Below, one piece after another: positions 1 through 8,778 of a stretch of 64,000 nt of DNA. The stretch comes from Sphingomonas sp. JC676 (GTDB taxonomy: Bacteria > Pseudomonadota > Alphaproteobacteria > Sphingomonadales > Sphingomonadaceae). The stretch lies in assembly GCF_014489075.1 (NCBI RefSeq), contig NZ_JACTGR010000001.1, forward strand, positions 372,001-436,000, read 5' to 3'. The notes under the pieces were generated by a model that was not told the DNA's origin, ran no database searches, and saw only the letters and a list, made by a program, of their open reading frames with translations. Positions within the stretch are counted from its first letter, which is position 1. Every line of letters starts with the position of its first letter. The position numbers and the translations under genes were made by a program.

Positions 1-65
1 AGGAGCGTGCCAGCTTCAAGGCGCGTCCTGACGCCTGGTGGTGAGCCGGCGCTAGCGGATTTCGG

Positions 66-94
66 GGAGCGCCGCGCGGGAGGCGGGGCGCTCC
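66..94 (-). terminator. terminator-like hairpin after the GT2/GtrA gene
   Basis: Perfect 8-bp inverted repeat, GGAGCGCC and GGCGCTCC, separated by 13 nt and ending 8 nt beyond the stop codon of the leftward glycosyltransferase gene. No T-run follows on the minus strand, so intrinsic termination is only possible. Nothing else can be assigned in the first 100 bases. Confidence 0.4.
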
Positions 95-101
95 GGCGAG
101 C

Positions 102-1250
102 CTATTTCCTGTTCCAGGTGAACATCGCCGAGGCGGCGTAATTCCAGACGACGCCTACGACCGCGCCCGCGATTCCGGCTAGCCACCAGCGATAGTGCAT
201 GTTGTAGATGAACTCGCCGACGCCGATGTTGCCGATCGCGCCGATCAGACAGACCGCGTAGAAAGTGAACAGGCCGCGCACGAACCGGGCGCCGCGCAGG
301 CGCATGTCGCGATAGGTGAAGCTGTTGTTGAGGATATAATTGAACGTCATCGCGGTGAACACCGCGATCGACTGGCCGATGCGGAAATCGATATCGAGCA
401 CGCGCACGATTGCGCCTAGCGTGGCGAGATGGACGAGCAGGCCGAGCCCGCCGACCGCCGCGAACATCAGCAGACGCACCGGCACGATGTGTCCGAACAT
501 CTTCTCGAGCAGCAGCGCACCGAATTCCTGCGCCACCTTGCTGTCGAGCTTGCTCTCGCCCGCGATGCGCGAGCGGAAGGTGTAGGGTATCTCAGCGATC
601 CTGAGCTTGCGCGGGACCGAGGCGACCATGTCGAGCAGGATCTTGAAGCCGACCATCGAGAGGTTCGGCAGCGCCTCGACGAACACTTCGCGCTTCACCG
701 CGAAGAAGCCGCTCATCGGATCCTTCACGTCGTTCTTGAGAAGCAGGTTGGAGAGGCGCGTGGCGAGCCGACTGATCTTGACGCGCGACTCGTCCCATTC
801 GCCGGTCGAGCCGCCTTCGGTATAGCGCGTGCCGATCGCGAGGTCGTTTCCTTCGTCGGCGATCGCGGCGTAAAGCTTCACCAGCACGGTTTCGTCATGC
901 TGCATGTCGCCATCGATCACCGCCACGACGGGCGCGGCGCTGCTCAGCATGCCTTCGACCACCGCCGATGAAAGGCCGCGGCGGCCGACGCGCTGGATCA
1001 CGCGGATGCGCCGGTCGACCCGGGCGAGCTCGCGTACCCGATCGGATGTGCCGTCGGCCGAATCGTCGTCGACATACACGGCTTCCCAATTGAGACCCGA
1101 CAGCGCCTTGTCGAGCTTGGCAGCCAAAGGCGCGACGTTTTCGGCCTCGTTGAAAGTCGGGATGATAACCGTGAGCTGTAGCGAGGGCGTCGCGGTGGCT
1201 GCGATCAGATTACGGACGCCACCGCTCAAGAGCCCAATTTCGCCGTCCAT
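102..1250 (-). CDS. family 2 glycosyltransferase fused to a GtrA-like membrane domain
   Basis: Predicted 382-aa polyprenyl-phosphate sugar transferase of the dolichol-phosphate mannosyltransferase type. Residues about 25-225 form a GT-A domain, with the opening IIPTFNEAENV, the VDDDSADGTSD segment and the metal-binding IDGD near residue 113. From about residue 258 the protein continues into four hydrophobic helices of the GtrA type (VPVRLLMFAAVGGLG onward), the membrane part that handles lipid-linked sugars. The start is set at the ATG at 1250 because GAGGAG lies 7 nt upstream; an in-frame start at 1340 lacks such a site and would add a basic, non-conserved leader. A second GT2 gene follows on the same strand side, so a cell-envelope glycosylation role is likely. 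The substrate is not evident. Confidence 0.9.
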   Translation of the reverse strand: MDGEIGLLSGGVRNLIAATATPSLQLTVIIPTFNEAENVAPLAAKLDKALSGLNWEAVYVDDDSADGTSDRVRELARVDRRIRVIQRVGRRGLSSAVVEGMLSSAAPVVAVIDGDMQHDETVLVKLYAAIADEGNDLAIGTRYTEGGSTGEWDESRVKISRLATRLSNLLLKNDVKDPMSGFFAVKREVFVEALPNLSMVGFKILLDMVASVPRKLRIAEIPYTFRSRIAGESKLDSKVAQEFGALLLEKMFGHIVPVRLLMFAAVGGLGLLVHLATLGAIVRVLDIDFRIGQSIAVFTAMTFNYILNNSFTYRDMRLRGARFVRGLFTFYAVCLIGAIGNIGVGEFIYNMHYRWWLAGIAGAVVGVVWNYAASAMFTWNRK

Positions 1251-1464
1251 CAAATACTCCTCAGATGCGCACGCCGTGCGCACTGTCCGCAACAAGCGGT
1301 AACGCCTCCTTCTTCCGGCGCCGCGGATAGCGGTCCCCATGCCGGTCGAACGAAGCGATCCTGCTAGTCGTACCCAATCAAAGCTGCAAGTTCAGGTGTC
1401 GCAACCTAGCATGGGACGGAGCCGAACCGTCGTAACCGCAATCTGCGGCGACCAGAATCGAGCC

Positions 1465-2439
1465 TCAGTCGGCCGCGACGTCCATCGCGAGGATCGGGAT
1501 GCCCAGATAGGCAAGGCGCCGCACTTCGCGGCGGCCGCGCACGACGGTGTCGAGAATCAGCCCGGTGAAGAAGCAGAGCATCGCGCCGATGCCGAGGCCG
1601 GTGATCAGCACCGCGGTGGGCAGGCGCGGGACCAGCCCGGTATGCGCGTAGGTGATCGCCAGCGGGATCGCGAGGATGATCGCGACCAGCAGCGCGAACA
1701 CGCCGATGCTGCCGAAGAACAGGATCGGCCGCTCGAGCCGGAACAGGTTGACGATCGTCCTGAGGATCCGCCAGCCGTCGCTATAGGTGGAGAGCTTCGA
1801 GGTCGAACCCTCCGGGCGCGCGGCATAGGCGGTGACCACCTCCGCCACCGGCATGCGCAGCTCGAGCGCGTGGATGCTGATCTCGGTCTCGATCTCGAAG
1901 CCCGAGGAGAGCACCGGGAAGCTCTTGACGAAGCGGCGCGAGAAGACGCGATAGCCCGACAATATGTCGCTGAAGCTGCGCCCGAACAGCCGCGCCAGCA
2001 TGCCGGTGAGCATGCGGTTGCCGAAGCGATGGCCGCGGCGATAGGCGAGCTCGACCTCGGACTTGCGTGCGCCGACGACCATGTCGAGCTGCTCGTCGAG
2101 CAGGCGCTGGATCAGCGCGGGGGCGACGGTGGCGTCATAGGTCAGGTCGCCGTCGGACAGGACATAGATATCGGCATCGACATCGGCGAACATGCGGCGG
2201 ACGACATTGCCCTTGCCCTGCATCCGCTCGGAACGGACCACGGCGCCGGCCTCGCGGGCGACCGTGATCGTCGCGTCGCGGCTATTGTTGTCATAGACGT
2301 AGATGGTGGCGTTCGGCAGGCTTTCGCGGAACGCAGCGACGGTGCGCGCGATCGCGACTTCCTCGTTATAGCAGGGCAGCAATACCGCGATGCGCAAGGA
2401 TGCGAGCTTGTCCAGGAACGACAATGCTTCGGCTGACAT
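1465..2439 (-). CDS. family 2 glycosyltransferase with two C-terminal membrane helices
   Basis: Predicted 324-aa inner-membrane glycosyltransferase. The GT-A fold starts at VLLPCYNEE (about residue 18) and includes VYDNNSRDAT and the metal-binding SDGD near residue 95, followed by the GYRVFSRRF acceptor-side motif. Two strong hydrophobic helices near residues 222-245 and 257-282 anchor the C-terminus, as in bactoprenol glucosyltransferases. It lies 214 nt upstream of the GT2/GtrA gene in the same direction. The two may act in one surface-polysaccharide or lipid-modification step, but this is inferred from adjacency alone. The ribosome site before the ATG is weak (GGGGG at about 9 nt). Confidence 0.88.
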   Translation of the reverse strand: MSAEALSFLDKLASLRIAVLLPCYNEEVAIARTVAAFRESLPNATIYVYDNNSRDATITVAREAGAVVRSERMQGKGNVVRRMFADVDADIYVLSDGDLTYDATVAPALIQRLLDEQLDMVVGARKSEVELAYRRGHRFGNRMLTGMLARLFGRSFSDILSGYRVFSRRFVKSFPVLSSGFEIETEISIHALELRMPVAEVVTAYAARPEGSTSKLSTYSDGWRILRTIVNLFRLERPILFFGSIGVFALLVAIILAIPLAITYAHTGLVPRLPTAVLITGLGIGAMLCFFTGLILDTVVRGRREVRRLAYLGIPILAMDVAAD

Positions 2440-2613
2440 TCACGGCCCCCAGCCTTCGGCAACGCGCCGAGGTGGCAATCGACCTAATCGACGCCATGAT
2501 GTTGCGCAACGACGAACGGTTGCGGGCGTCCGGGCCGATTTGCCCGCTGGACCTTGCCCGAGCGACGCGCGATAGGCGAATGCGATCCAGTTCCAATATC
2601 TTTGTGAAGAGCA

Positions 2614-4125
2614 ATGGCGACAACTTCTAGCTCCAGCTACCGCATCCAGGGCGACACCGGCGAATGGGAGGTCGTGATCGGCCTCGAGGTGCATGCCCAG
2701 GTCACCTCCAACGCCAAGCTGTTCTCCGGCGCCTCGACCGAGTTCGGCGCCGAGCCCAACAGCCAGGTCTCGCTGATCGACGCGGCGATGCCCGGCATGC
2801 TGCCCACGCCCAACCGGGAATGCATCCGCCAGGCGGTACGCACCGGCATGGCGATCGGCGCGGTGATCAACAAATGGTCGCGGTTCGACCGCAAGAATTA
2901 TTTCTACGCCGATCTGCCGCAGGGCTATCAGATCAGCCAGCTCTACCACCCGCTGGTGGGCGAAGGACGGATCGAGATCAGCCTGGACGAGAAGGATCCC
3001 GACGCCGATGTGAAGACGATCGGCATCGAGCGCATCCATGTCGAGCAGGACGCCGGCAAGCTGATGCACGACCAGCATCCGACGCGTTCGTACGTCGATC
3101 TCAATCGCGCGGGCGTGGCGCTGATGGAGATCGTCAGCCGCCCGGATATGCGTTCTCCCGCCGAAGCAGGGGCTTACGTCAAGAAGCTGCGTTCGATTCT
3201 GCGCTATGTCGGGTCGTGCGACGGCAATATGGAAGAGGGCTCGATGCGCGCCGACGTGAATGTCAGCGTGCGCAAGCCGGGCGACGAGTTCGGCACGCGG
3301 ACCGAGACCAAGAACGTCAATTCGGTGCGTTTCGTGATGCAGACCGTCGAGATCGAGGCGCGGCGCCAGGTCGAGGTGCTCGAGAGTGGCGGCAAGATCG
3401 TTCAGGAGACCCGGCTCTACGATCCCGACAGGAACGAGACGCGGTCGATGCGCTCCAAGGAGGATGCGCACGACTATCGTTATTTCCCCGATCCCGACCT
3501 GTTGCCGCTCGAGCTGGACGACGCTTTCCTGGATGCATGCGAAGCGAGCCTGCCCGAACTGCCCGATGCCAAGCGCCGCCGCTACGAGACCGATCTAGGA
3601 TTGAGCGCCTACAATGCCGCGGTGTTGACCGCGGATGTGGAGACGGCGCGGTGGTTCGAGGCGCTGCTGGCGGAAAGCGCCCGGGTTCAGGCCAGGGGTG
3701 AGAATGAAGTCGCCCGAGCCGCCGCCAACTGGCTGATCTCCGACCTTTATGGCGCGCTCAACCGCCTGGGCAAGGACGTGAACGAGAGCCCGGTGAGTCC
3801 GATCCAGGGCGCCGAACTGCTCGCGCTCGCCGCGGATGGCACGCTTTCGGGCCCGCTCGCCAAGCAGGTGTTCGAGATCATGCTAGAGACCGGCGACAGT
3901 GCGCCCAAGATCGTCGAGGACCGCGGGCTCAAGCAGACCAGCGACACCGGCGAGATCGAGGCGGTGATCGCTGAGGTCCTGGCGAAGAACCCGAACCAGC
4001 TCGAGCAGTATCGCGGCGGCAAGGAGGCATTGTTCGGGTTCTTCGTCGGCCAGACGATGAAGGCGATGGCGGGCAAGGCCAATCCGGCGGTGGTCAACGA
4101 GCTGCTGAAGAAGGCGCTGGGCTAG
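2614..4125 (+). CDS. gatB: aspartyl/glutamyl-tRNA amidotransferase subunit B
   Basis: 503-aa GatB, the kinase and tRNA-binding subunit of the GatCAB complex that converts Glu-tRNA(Gln) and Asp-tRNA(Asn) to the amidated forms in the cytoplasm. It shows the family opening GLEVHAQ at residues 23-29, then [17 protein letters not shown], the [14 protein letters not shown] segment, and the C-terminal YqeY-like helical tail ([11 protein letters not shown], then [16 protein letters not shown]). Length matches the family. gatA and gatC are not in the window. An AAGAG site precedes the ATG. A palindromic repeat separates it from the downstream cyclophilin gene. Confidence 0.97.
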   Translation: MATTSSSSYRIQGDTGEWEVVIGLEVHAQVTSNAKLFSGASTEFGAEPNSQVSLIDAAMPGMLPTPNRECIRQAVRTGMAIGAVINKWSRFDRKNYFYADLPQGYQISQLYHPLVGEGRIEISLDEKDPDADVKTIGIERIHVEQDAGKLMHDQHPTRSYVDLNRAGVALMEIVSRPDMRSPAEAGAYVKKLRSILRYVGSCDGNMEEGSMRADVNVSVRKPGDEFGTRTETKNVNSVRFVMQTVEIEARRQVEVLESGGKIVQETRLYDPDRNETRSMRSKEDAHDYRYFPDPDLLPLELDDAFLDACEASLPELPDAKRRRYETDLGLSAYNAAVLTADVETARWFEALLAESARVQARGENEVARAAANWLISDLYGALNRLGKDVNESPVSPIQGAELLALAADGTLSGPLAKQVFEIMLETGDSAPKIVEDRGLKQTSDTGEIEAVIAEVLAKNPNQLEQYRGGKEALFGFFVGQTMKAMAGKANPAVVNELLKKALG

Positions 4126-4131
4126 GATTGC

Positions 4132-4213
4132 CATCATTCCGGCGAAGGCCGGGATTCGGGTTCACCGGCGGTACCGTTCTTGGCTCTGGATCCCGGCTTT
4201 CGCCGGGATGACG
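4132..4213. repeat. REP-like intergenic palindrome
   Basis: Near-perfect inverted repeat between gatB and the cyclophilin gene. The left arm (4136-4155) and right arm (4190-4209) match in 18 of 20 positions when one is reverse-complemented, and the outer end reads CCGGGATGACG. A related shorter palindrome with the same GTCAYCCCGG ends lies at 32446-32475. This looks like a dispersed sphingomonad repeat; the transcript could also fold into a long hairpin that ends gatB transcription. Confidence 0.75.
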
Positions 4214-4223
4214 ACTTGGGAGT

Positions 4224-4832
4224 GTGAAGATGCGCTGGTTAGCTATGTTCCTGCTCAGCCTGCTGGCGATCCCTGCTGCAGCGCAGACTACCACGCCACC
4301 GGCTACCGTCCGCGTCGCGCTGGAGACCAATGCGGGCCGGATCGTGATCGAGGTGGAGACGGCCAAGGCGCCGATCACCGCGCGCAATTTCCTGCGCTAT
4401 GTCGACGCGAAGCGACTCGACGGCATGCAATTCTATCGCACCGTGAAGGTCGCCGATCATTTCGGCTTCGTGCAGTTCGGCGTGCAGAACGCACCGGCAC
4501 GAATCTATCCGCCGATCAAGCATGAGCCGACGACCCAGACCGGCCTGAAGCATCTCGACGGCACGATCTCGACCGCGCGCTTCGCCCCGGGCAGCGCGCG
4601 GGGTGAGTTCACCGTCAGCGTCGGTGACCAGCCGTCGTTCGATGCCGATCCCACCAAGCCGGGCGACAATCTCGGCTATGCCGCGTTCGGCCGTGTCGTC
4701 GAGGGGATGGACGTGATCCTCAAGATCTTCGACGCGCCGGTCTCGCCCGACAAGACGGTGCAGGGCGCCTTCAAGGGCGAGATCCCGGTGGCGCCGGTGA
4801 AGATACTGACCGCACGACGCGTTATTTCCTAG
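4224..4832 (+). CDS. periplasmic cyclophilin-type peptidyl-prolyl isomerase
   Basis: 202-aa peptidyl-prolyl cis-trans isomerase. A signal peptide (MKMRWLAMFLLSLLAIPAAAQ) predicts export, with cleavage after about residue 21. The mature part has the cyclophilin core: TNAGRIVIEVETAKAPITARNF, YVDAKRLDGMQFYRTVK, an FTVSVGDQPSFD segment where cyclophilins carry FFI, and GYAAFGRVVEGMDVILKI. The usual active-site QGGD region is altered, so the isomerase may be divergent or weak. It stands alone between gatB and an unknown secreted protein, and the ATG follows a GTGTGAAG context. Confidence 0.9.
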   Translation: MKMRWLAMFLLSLLAIPAAAQTTTPPATVRVALETNAGRIVIEVETAKAPITARNFLRYVDAKRLDGMQFYRTVKVADHFGFVQFGVQNAPARIYPPIKHEPTTQTGLKHLDGTISTARFAPGSARGEFTVSVGDQPSFDADPTKPGDNLGYAAFGRVVEGMDVILKIFDAPVSPDKTVQGAFKGEIPVAPVKILTARRVIS

Positions 4833-4995
4833 GGCCCCGGTTCGGCATGGACCGACAGGTTCCAGGTAAATCAACCGCATTGGATATATCCCTACTAATT
4901 CCTTGCGGCCCCGTAGTGGTTGGCTAGTTTCGCGCGGGGACAGTCGGATCGGGCCGAGCAGGGGCTTGGCGACGAGATCGATTGCTGGGGACACT

Positions 4996-5802
4996 ATGAA
5001 CTTACGCAAGCTCATCGCAGTGGGGCTCGCCCTTCTTTGCGCCGCTCCAGCCTTTGCGCAGGATTTCGGAAATCAAGGTGTTGTCACGCTGACCAAGGCG
5101 GGTGTCGGTCCAAGCGTCTTGCTCGCGAAGATCGCAAGTCTGCCATGCTCTTACGATGTGTCCACAACCAGCATCCTTGCCTTGAAGGACGCCGGTGTCG
5201 CCGATGCGGTAATCGCCGCCATGGTTGAGCGTTGCGTAGGCGCTTCGAAAGCGCAGGGCGCGACCGGCATCGGTTCAGATCCGGCTTCGAAGCGGAGCGC
5301 GGGCTTGTATATCGATCTGGGCTCCGGTCCGGCGCACCAGTTGGTAAAAATTCGTCCGACTACCGCTAGTGGCGGACGAACAACCGGTAATGGCAGCCTG
5401 CTCTTTCCTTTCCGGTTGAAGCTGGGAATTCCACGTGTCTCCGCGCAAACGGCAGCGACCGCATCGCGTCCAAGATTCTATTTCTATTTCGAAACGGACG
5501 ATCCCAGAGTTGGCGATTTCGGCACCTCGGCCACGGTCTCGGCGCAATCTCCAACCGAATTCAGTCTTATGCGATTTAAGGAGAAGAATGGGCAGCGCGA
5601 AATGGTTGTCGCGAAACAGAAACTGTTCAGCGGCAGCATTGGAATCGACCCCAAGGATGCTATTCAATTCTCTGTCGAAGAAATTGGCGACGGTGTCTTT
5701 GCGGTCTCGCCGATCGAAGCGCTCAAGCCTGGCGAGTATGGATTTGTTCTTCGTTCGGGAAGTGACGCCTACCGGATTTATGATTTTCGGGTGCCGAGCT
5801 GA
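4996..5802 (+). CDS. secreted protein of unknown function
   Basis: 268 aa with a clear signal peptide (MNLRKLIAVGLALLCAAPAFAQ). The mature N-terminus carries a small helical motif seen in many exported proteins of unknown role: VVTLTKAGVGPSVLLAKI, then a Cys-containing linker and ALKDAGVADAVIAAMV. The rest is beta-rich (YFYFETDD, FSLMRFKEKNG, GEYGFVLRSG), consistent with a small extracytoplasmic sandwich domain. The ATG at 4996 is chosen because it begins the signal peptide and has GGGG upstream; an in-frame start 93 nt earlier would put 31 charged residues before it. Codon use is less GC-biased than in neighbours. No function can be assigned. Confidence 0.85.
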   Translation: MNLRKLIAVGLALLCAAPAFAQDFGNQGVVTLTKAGVGPSVLLAKIASLPCSYDVSTTSILALKDAGVADAVIAAMVERCVGASKAQGATGIGSDPASKRSAGLYIDLGSGPAHQLVKIRPTTASGGRTTGNGSLLFPFRLKLGIPRVSAQTAATASRPRFYFYFETDDPRVGDFGTSATVSAQSPTEFSLMRFKEKNGQREMVVAKQKLFSGSIGIDPKDAIQFSVEEIGDGVFAVSPIEALKPGEYGFVLRSGSDAYRIYDFRVPS

Positions 5803-5847
5803 GCACTAGGTGGTTGCATGAGTTCGGGGCCCGACGGGTGGGCACGC

Positions 5848-6567
5848 TCAGCGGTCGCGCAACTCCATATAGAGATAGGCGGGGTCGAACTCTGCCACGG
5901 CCTTCAGCGCCTTGAAATCGGTGATCGAGACGCGGCCGCCGCGGAACTCGATCATGCCGCGCTCGCGCAGTTCGCGCAGCACCCGGTTCACATGGACCGA
6001 GGTGAGACCCAGGCATTCGGCCAGTTCGGTCTGGGTGAGCGGAAAGGCATAGCCGGTCTCGTCGGCCATGCCGACGATCTGGAGCCGCACCTGGAGCTCG
6101 CAGAACAGGTGCGCGGTGCGTTCGAGCGCCCGGCGGCGGCCGAGCGACACTTCCCATTCGCGATGGATGCACGCGTCGAGATTGGTCGAGAACCAGAAGA
6201 CCCGGGTGAGGTGCGGATATTTCTCGGTGATCTTGAGAATACGCTCGTGCGGCGCCTTGGCGATCTTGCAGGGCGTGAGCGTCATTATCGAATGGTCGAG
6301 GTGCTTGAGCGTGAAGCCGTGCAGATCGGCGAAATCGCCGGGGACATGGATATGGGTGATCTGGCGCTGACCGTCGCTCAGATCCTTGTAGCGGCAGATG
6401 AACCCCTCGAGCACCAGCGTCGAATAATGTAGTTCCTCGCCGCGATGGACGATGGTCTGATCCGCAGGGTAATCGACAATCTCGCTGATGCAGCTGCGAA
6501 TTGCCTCTTCCTCTTCCGCGTTGATCTCGTCGCGCAGACGAAGCTTCGATAAATGTTTCCCGATCAT
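5848..6567 (-). CDS. Crp/Fnr family transcriptional regulator
   Basis: 239-aa regulator. The N-terminal cyclic-nucleotide-binding-like beta barrel covers about residues 10-130 (YPADQTIVHRGEELHYSTLVLEGFICRYK, then HVPGDFADLHGF). A long connecting helix follows, then a C-terminal winged helix near 160-220, with the recognition helix in PLTQTELAECLGLTSVHVNRVLRELRERGMI. No cysteine pattern for an FNR iron-sulfur cluster is visible, so the signal is probably not oxygen sensed by a cluster. The gene stands alone; targets are unknown. Confidence 0.9.
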   Translation of the reverse strand: MIGKHLSKLRLRDEINAEEEEAIRSCISEIVDYPADQTIVHRGEELHYSTLVLEGFICRYKDLSDGQRQITHIHVPGDFADLHGFTLKHLDHSIMTLTPCKIAKAPHERILKITEKYPHLTRVFWFSTNLDACIHREWEVSLGRRRALERTAHLFCELQVRLQIVGMADETGYAFPLTQTELAECLGLTSVHVNRVLRELRERGMIEFRGGRVSITDFKALKAVAEFDPAYLYMELRDR

Positions 6568-6686
6568 CGGCCCTCAATGCGGCGAACAATACAAACGCCC
6601 GCTTCCCGCTGTTAGCACAGCCGGTCCGCAACGGTCGATGTTCCGTTTATTTGCTGCGTCCCGGCCCGATTCTTGTCTTGGCCTGT

Positions 6687-6863
6687 TCAGGCCATTGGTT
6701 GTCCAGGCGCGATGCCGGGATCGCCTGGCTGGGGAGCGGGCACGTCGATATCCGGCATAGGCGGATGGACCTCCGGCGGCGGCGCCACGGGCTGACCGGG
6801 CGAGGGCGCGGGCGTCGTCTCTGGGGGCGGGACGGTCGGCTGGATCGGGGGTTCGACGGGCAT
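6687..6863 (-). CDS. 58-aa proline-rich small protein
   Basis: Short leftward gene reading MPVEPPIQPTVPPPETTP and ending in IAPGQPMA. About 40 percent of residues are proline and the rest are mostly acidic or small, so it should be disordered. There is no signal peptide or membrane segment. Support comes from a strong AAGGAG site 7 nt before the ATG, a clean stop at 6687-6689, and a composition unlike a chance reading frame. It lies between the Crp/Fnr gene and tRNA-Leu. Function unknown. Confidence 0.7.
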   Translation of the reverse strand: MPVEPPIQPTVPPPETTPAPSPGQPVAPPPEVHPPMPDIDVPAPQPGDPGIAPGQPMA

Positions 6864-6972
6864 GAATGTCTCCTTGTCCGTGCGTTAACGCTGGATCGGC
6901 TGTCCAAGTTGCTTGTGGTCTTGCCCCCGGGACCCTTGCTGCTATAGAGCCCGCCGACCGGCGGTGTCCCCT

Positions 6973-7057
6973 GCGGGCGTGGCGAAATTGGTAGACGCAC
7001 CAGATTTAGGTTCTGGCATCGCAAGATGTGGGGGTTCGAGTCCCTTCGCCCGCACCA
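6973..7057 (+). tRNA. tRNA-Leu (anticodon TAG)
   Basis: 85-nt class II tRNA. The acceptor arm GCGGGCG pairs with CGCCCGC, followed by discriminator A and an encoded CCA. The D-arm contains TGGCGAAATTGGTAGAC; the anticodon stem CCAGA/TCTGG holds the loop TTTAGGT, giving TAG. A short variable arm and a GGTTCGAGTCC T-arm complete it. It sits just upstream of tig. Confidence 0.96.
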
Positions 7058-7118
7058 GTCTCGTTATGGCTGAGGTGCGGAACACCGCGGTTTCCGATTC
7101 TTGTAGAAGGCCTTTGGA

Positions 7119-8732
7119 ATGCAGACTGTCGAGACGTTGAACGAGGGCCTGAAGCGCGCCTACACGCTGAAGATCACCGCAAAGGATATCGATTCGCGAG
7201 TCGATGCCGAAGTGAAGCGCGTCGCGCCGCAGGTGAAGATGCCCGGCTTCCGTCCCGGCAAGGTGCCCACCAACCTCGTGCGCAAGATGCACGGCGAGGC
7301 GCTGGCGCAGGATGCGCTCAACACCACGATCCAGGAAGGCATCCAGCAGCTCATGACCGAGCACAAGCTGCGTCCGGCGATGCAGCCTTCGGTGAGTCTG
7401 GAAGGCGAATATGAAGTCGGCAAGGACGCCGAGATCAAGATCGAGCTGGAAGTGCTCCCCGACGTGCCGACCCCGTCGATCGAGGGGCTGAAGCTGGAGC
7501 GCCTGACCGTTCCCGCCGATGACGCAGCTGTCAACGAGCAGCTCCAGCAGCTCGCCAGCCAGCAGAAGAGCTGGGAAGACGCCCCAGCCAAGCACAAGGC
7601 CGCCACCGGTGACCAGGTGACGATGGACTTTGTCGGCAAGACTGCCGACGGCGTCGCATTCGAGGGCGGCACCGGCACCGACATGGTGGTCGAGATCGGC
7701 ACCGGCCGTCTGATCCCGGGTTTCGAGGACCAGCTCGTCGGCGTGAAGGCGGGCGACGAGAAGACGATCAACGTCACCTTCCCGCACGATTACGGCGCCA
7801 AGGATCTGGCCGGCCAGCCTGCGACCTTCGACCTCAAGATCACCGCGGTGAAGACTGCCGGCGAGACCAAGATCGACGACGATTTCGCCAAGGCACTGGG
7901 CCTGCAGAGCCTCGAGCAGCTCAATGGCTTGCTCAAGGGCCAGATCGAGCAGCAGCTCAACGGCCTGACCCGCACCTATATGAAGCGCAAGCTGCTCGAC
8001 CAGCTCGCCGCGGGCCATGACTTCCCGGTGCCGCCGTCGATGGTCGATGCCGAATTCCAGCAGATCTGGCACCAGCTCGTCCACGAGACCGAGCATGAGG
8101 CCGATCCTGCCGCGGCGCTGGCCGAGCTCGAGAGCGAGCGCGAGGACTATCTGAAGATCGCCGAGCGCCGCGTGCGCCTGGGCCTGCTGCTCTCCGAGAT
8201 CGGCACCGCCAGCGGCATCGAAGTGACGCAGCAGGAAATGAACCGGCTCGTGGCGCAAGCCTCGCAGCAATACGGCCCCGAGGATCGCCAGCGTTTCGTC
8301 CAGTATCTGCAGTCCGAGCCGATGGCCGCCGCGCAGCTCCGCGCGCCGCTGTTCGAGGACAAGGTCGTCGACTTCCTGTTCGACAAGGCAGAGATCAGCG
8401 AGCGCGAAGTGACCCGCGAGGAGCTGGAAGCCGCGATCGAGAGCGACGAGGGCTTCTCGACCGGCACGCACAGCCACGATCACGACAACCACAAGCCCAA
8501 GGCGAAGAAGGCGGCCAAGAAGGGCGCCGAAGAAGCCAAGGGCGAGGAGCCGGCCAAGAAGGCCGCGACCAAGAAAGCACCGTCTAAGGCCGACAAGCCG
8601 GCCGAAGAGCTGGCCGAGGAGCCGGTGAAGAAGGCCGCGACCAAGAAGGCGCCGGCGAAGGCAGAGACCGCAGACGAAGGCGAGGCCAAGCCCGCCAAGA
8701 AGGCACCGGCCAAGAAGAAGACCGAGGCCTGA
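7119..8732 (+). CDS. tig: trigger factor with extended Lys/Ala-rich tail
   Basis: 537-aa ribosome-associated chaperone and peptidyl-prolyl isomerase. The N-terminal ribosome-binding domain has the signature MPGFRPGKVPTNLVRK (about residues 40-55). The FKBP-like domain (GDQVTMDFVGKTADGVAFEGG, then GFEDQLVGVKAGDEKTI) covers about 160-250, and the helical C-terminal arms run to about 450. The tail of roughly 80 residues after that is low-complexity, with repeated AKKAA, ATKKAP and PAKK units and acidic patches; E. coli trigger factor (432 aa) lacks it. It heads the proteostasis group (clpP, clpX and lon follow), and a strong hairpin ends it. Confidence 0.97.
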   Translation: MQTVETLNEGLKRAYTLKITAKDIDSRVDAEVKRVAPQVKMPGFRPGKVPTNLVRKMHGEALAQDALNTTIQEGIQQLMTEHKLRPAMQPSVSLEGEYEVGKDAEIKIELEVLPDVPTPSIEGLKLERLTVPADDAAVNEQLQQLASQQKSWEDAPAKHKAATGDQVTMDFVGKTADGVAFEGGTGTDMVVEIGTGRLIPGFEDQLVGVKAGDEKTINVTFPHDYGAKDLAGQPATFDLKITAVKTAGETKIDDDFAKALGLQSLEQLNGLLKGQIEQQLNGLTRTYMKRKLLDQLAAGHDFPVPPSMVDAEFQQIWHQLVHETEHEADPAAALAELESEREDYLKIAERRVRLGLLLSEIGTASGIEVTQQEMNRLVAQASQQYGPEDRQRFVQYLQSEPMAAAQLRAPLFEDKVVDFLFDKAEISEREVTREELEAAIESDEGFSTGTHSHDHDNHKPKAKKAAKKGAEEAKGEEPAKKAATKKAPSKADKPAEELAEEPVKKAATKKAPAKAETADEGEAKPAKKAPAKKKTEA

Positions 8733-8742
8733 ACCTGACTTT

Positions 8743-8772
8743 ACCCTCCGCCGCGGAATCGCGGCGGAGGGT
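8743..8772. terminator. bidirectional hairpin terminator between tig and the DUF4328 gene
   Basis: Perfect 12-bp stem ACCCTCCGCCGC / GCGGCGGAGGGT with a 6-nt loop, placed between two convergent genes only about 45 nt apart. Short A- and T-rich flanks on both sides suit termination in either direction. Confidence 0.8.
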
Positions 8773-8778
8773 TCAAGT

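Noticed and set aside
3..44. Thirteen codons ending in DAWW and a stop at the left edge
   Set aside because: Could be the end of a rightward gene that begins outside the window, but too short to support.
1339..2436. 365-codon rightward frame rich in Arg, Asp, Glu and Gln
   Set aside because: It is the antisense shadow of the glycosyltransferase gene; the composition is the usual artefact of GC-rich antisense reading.
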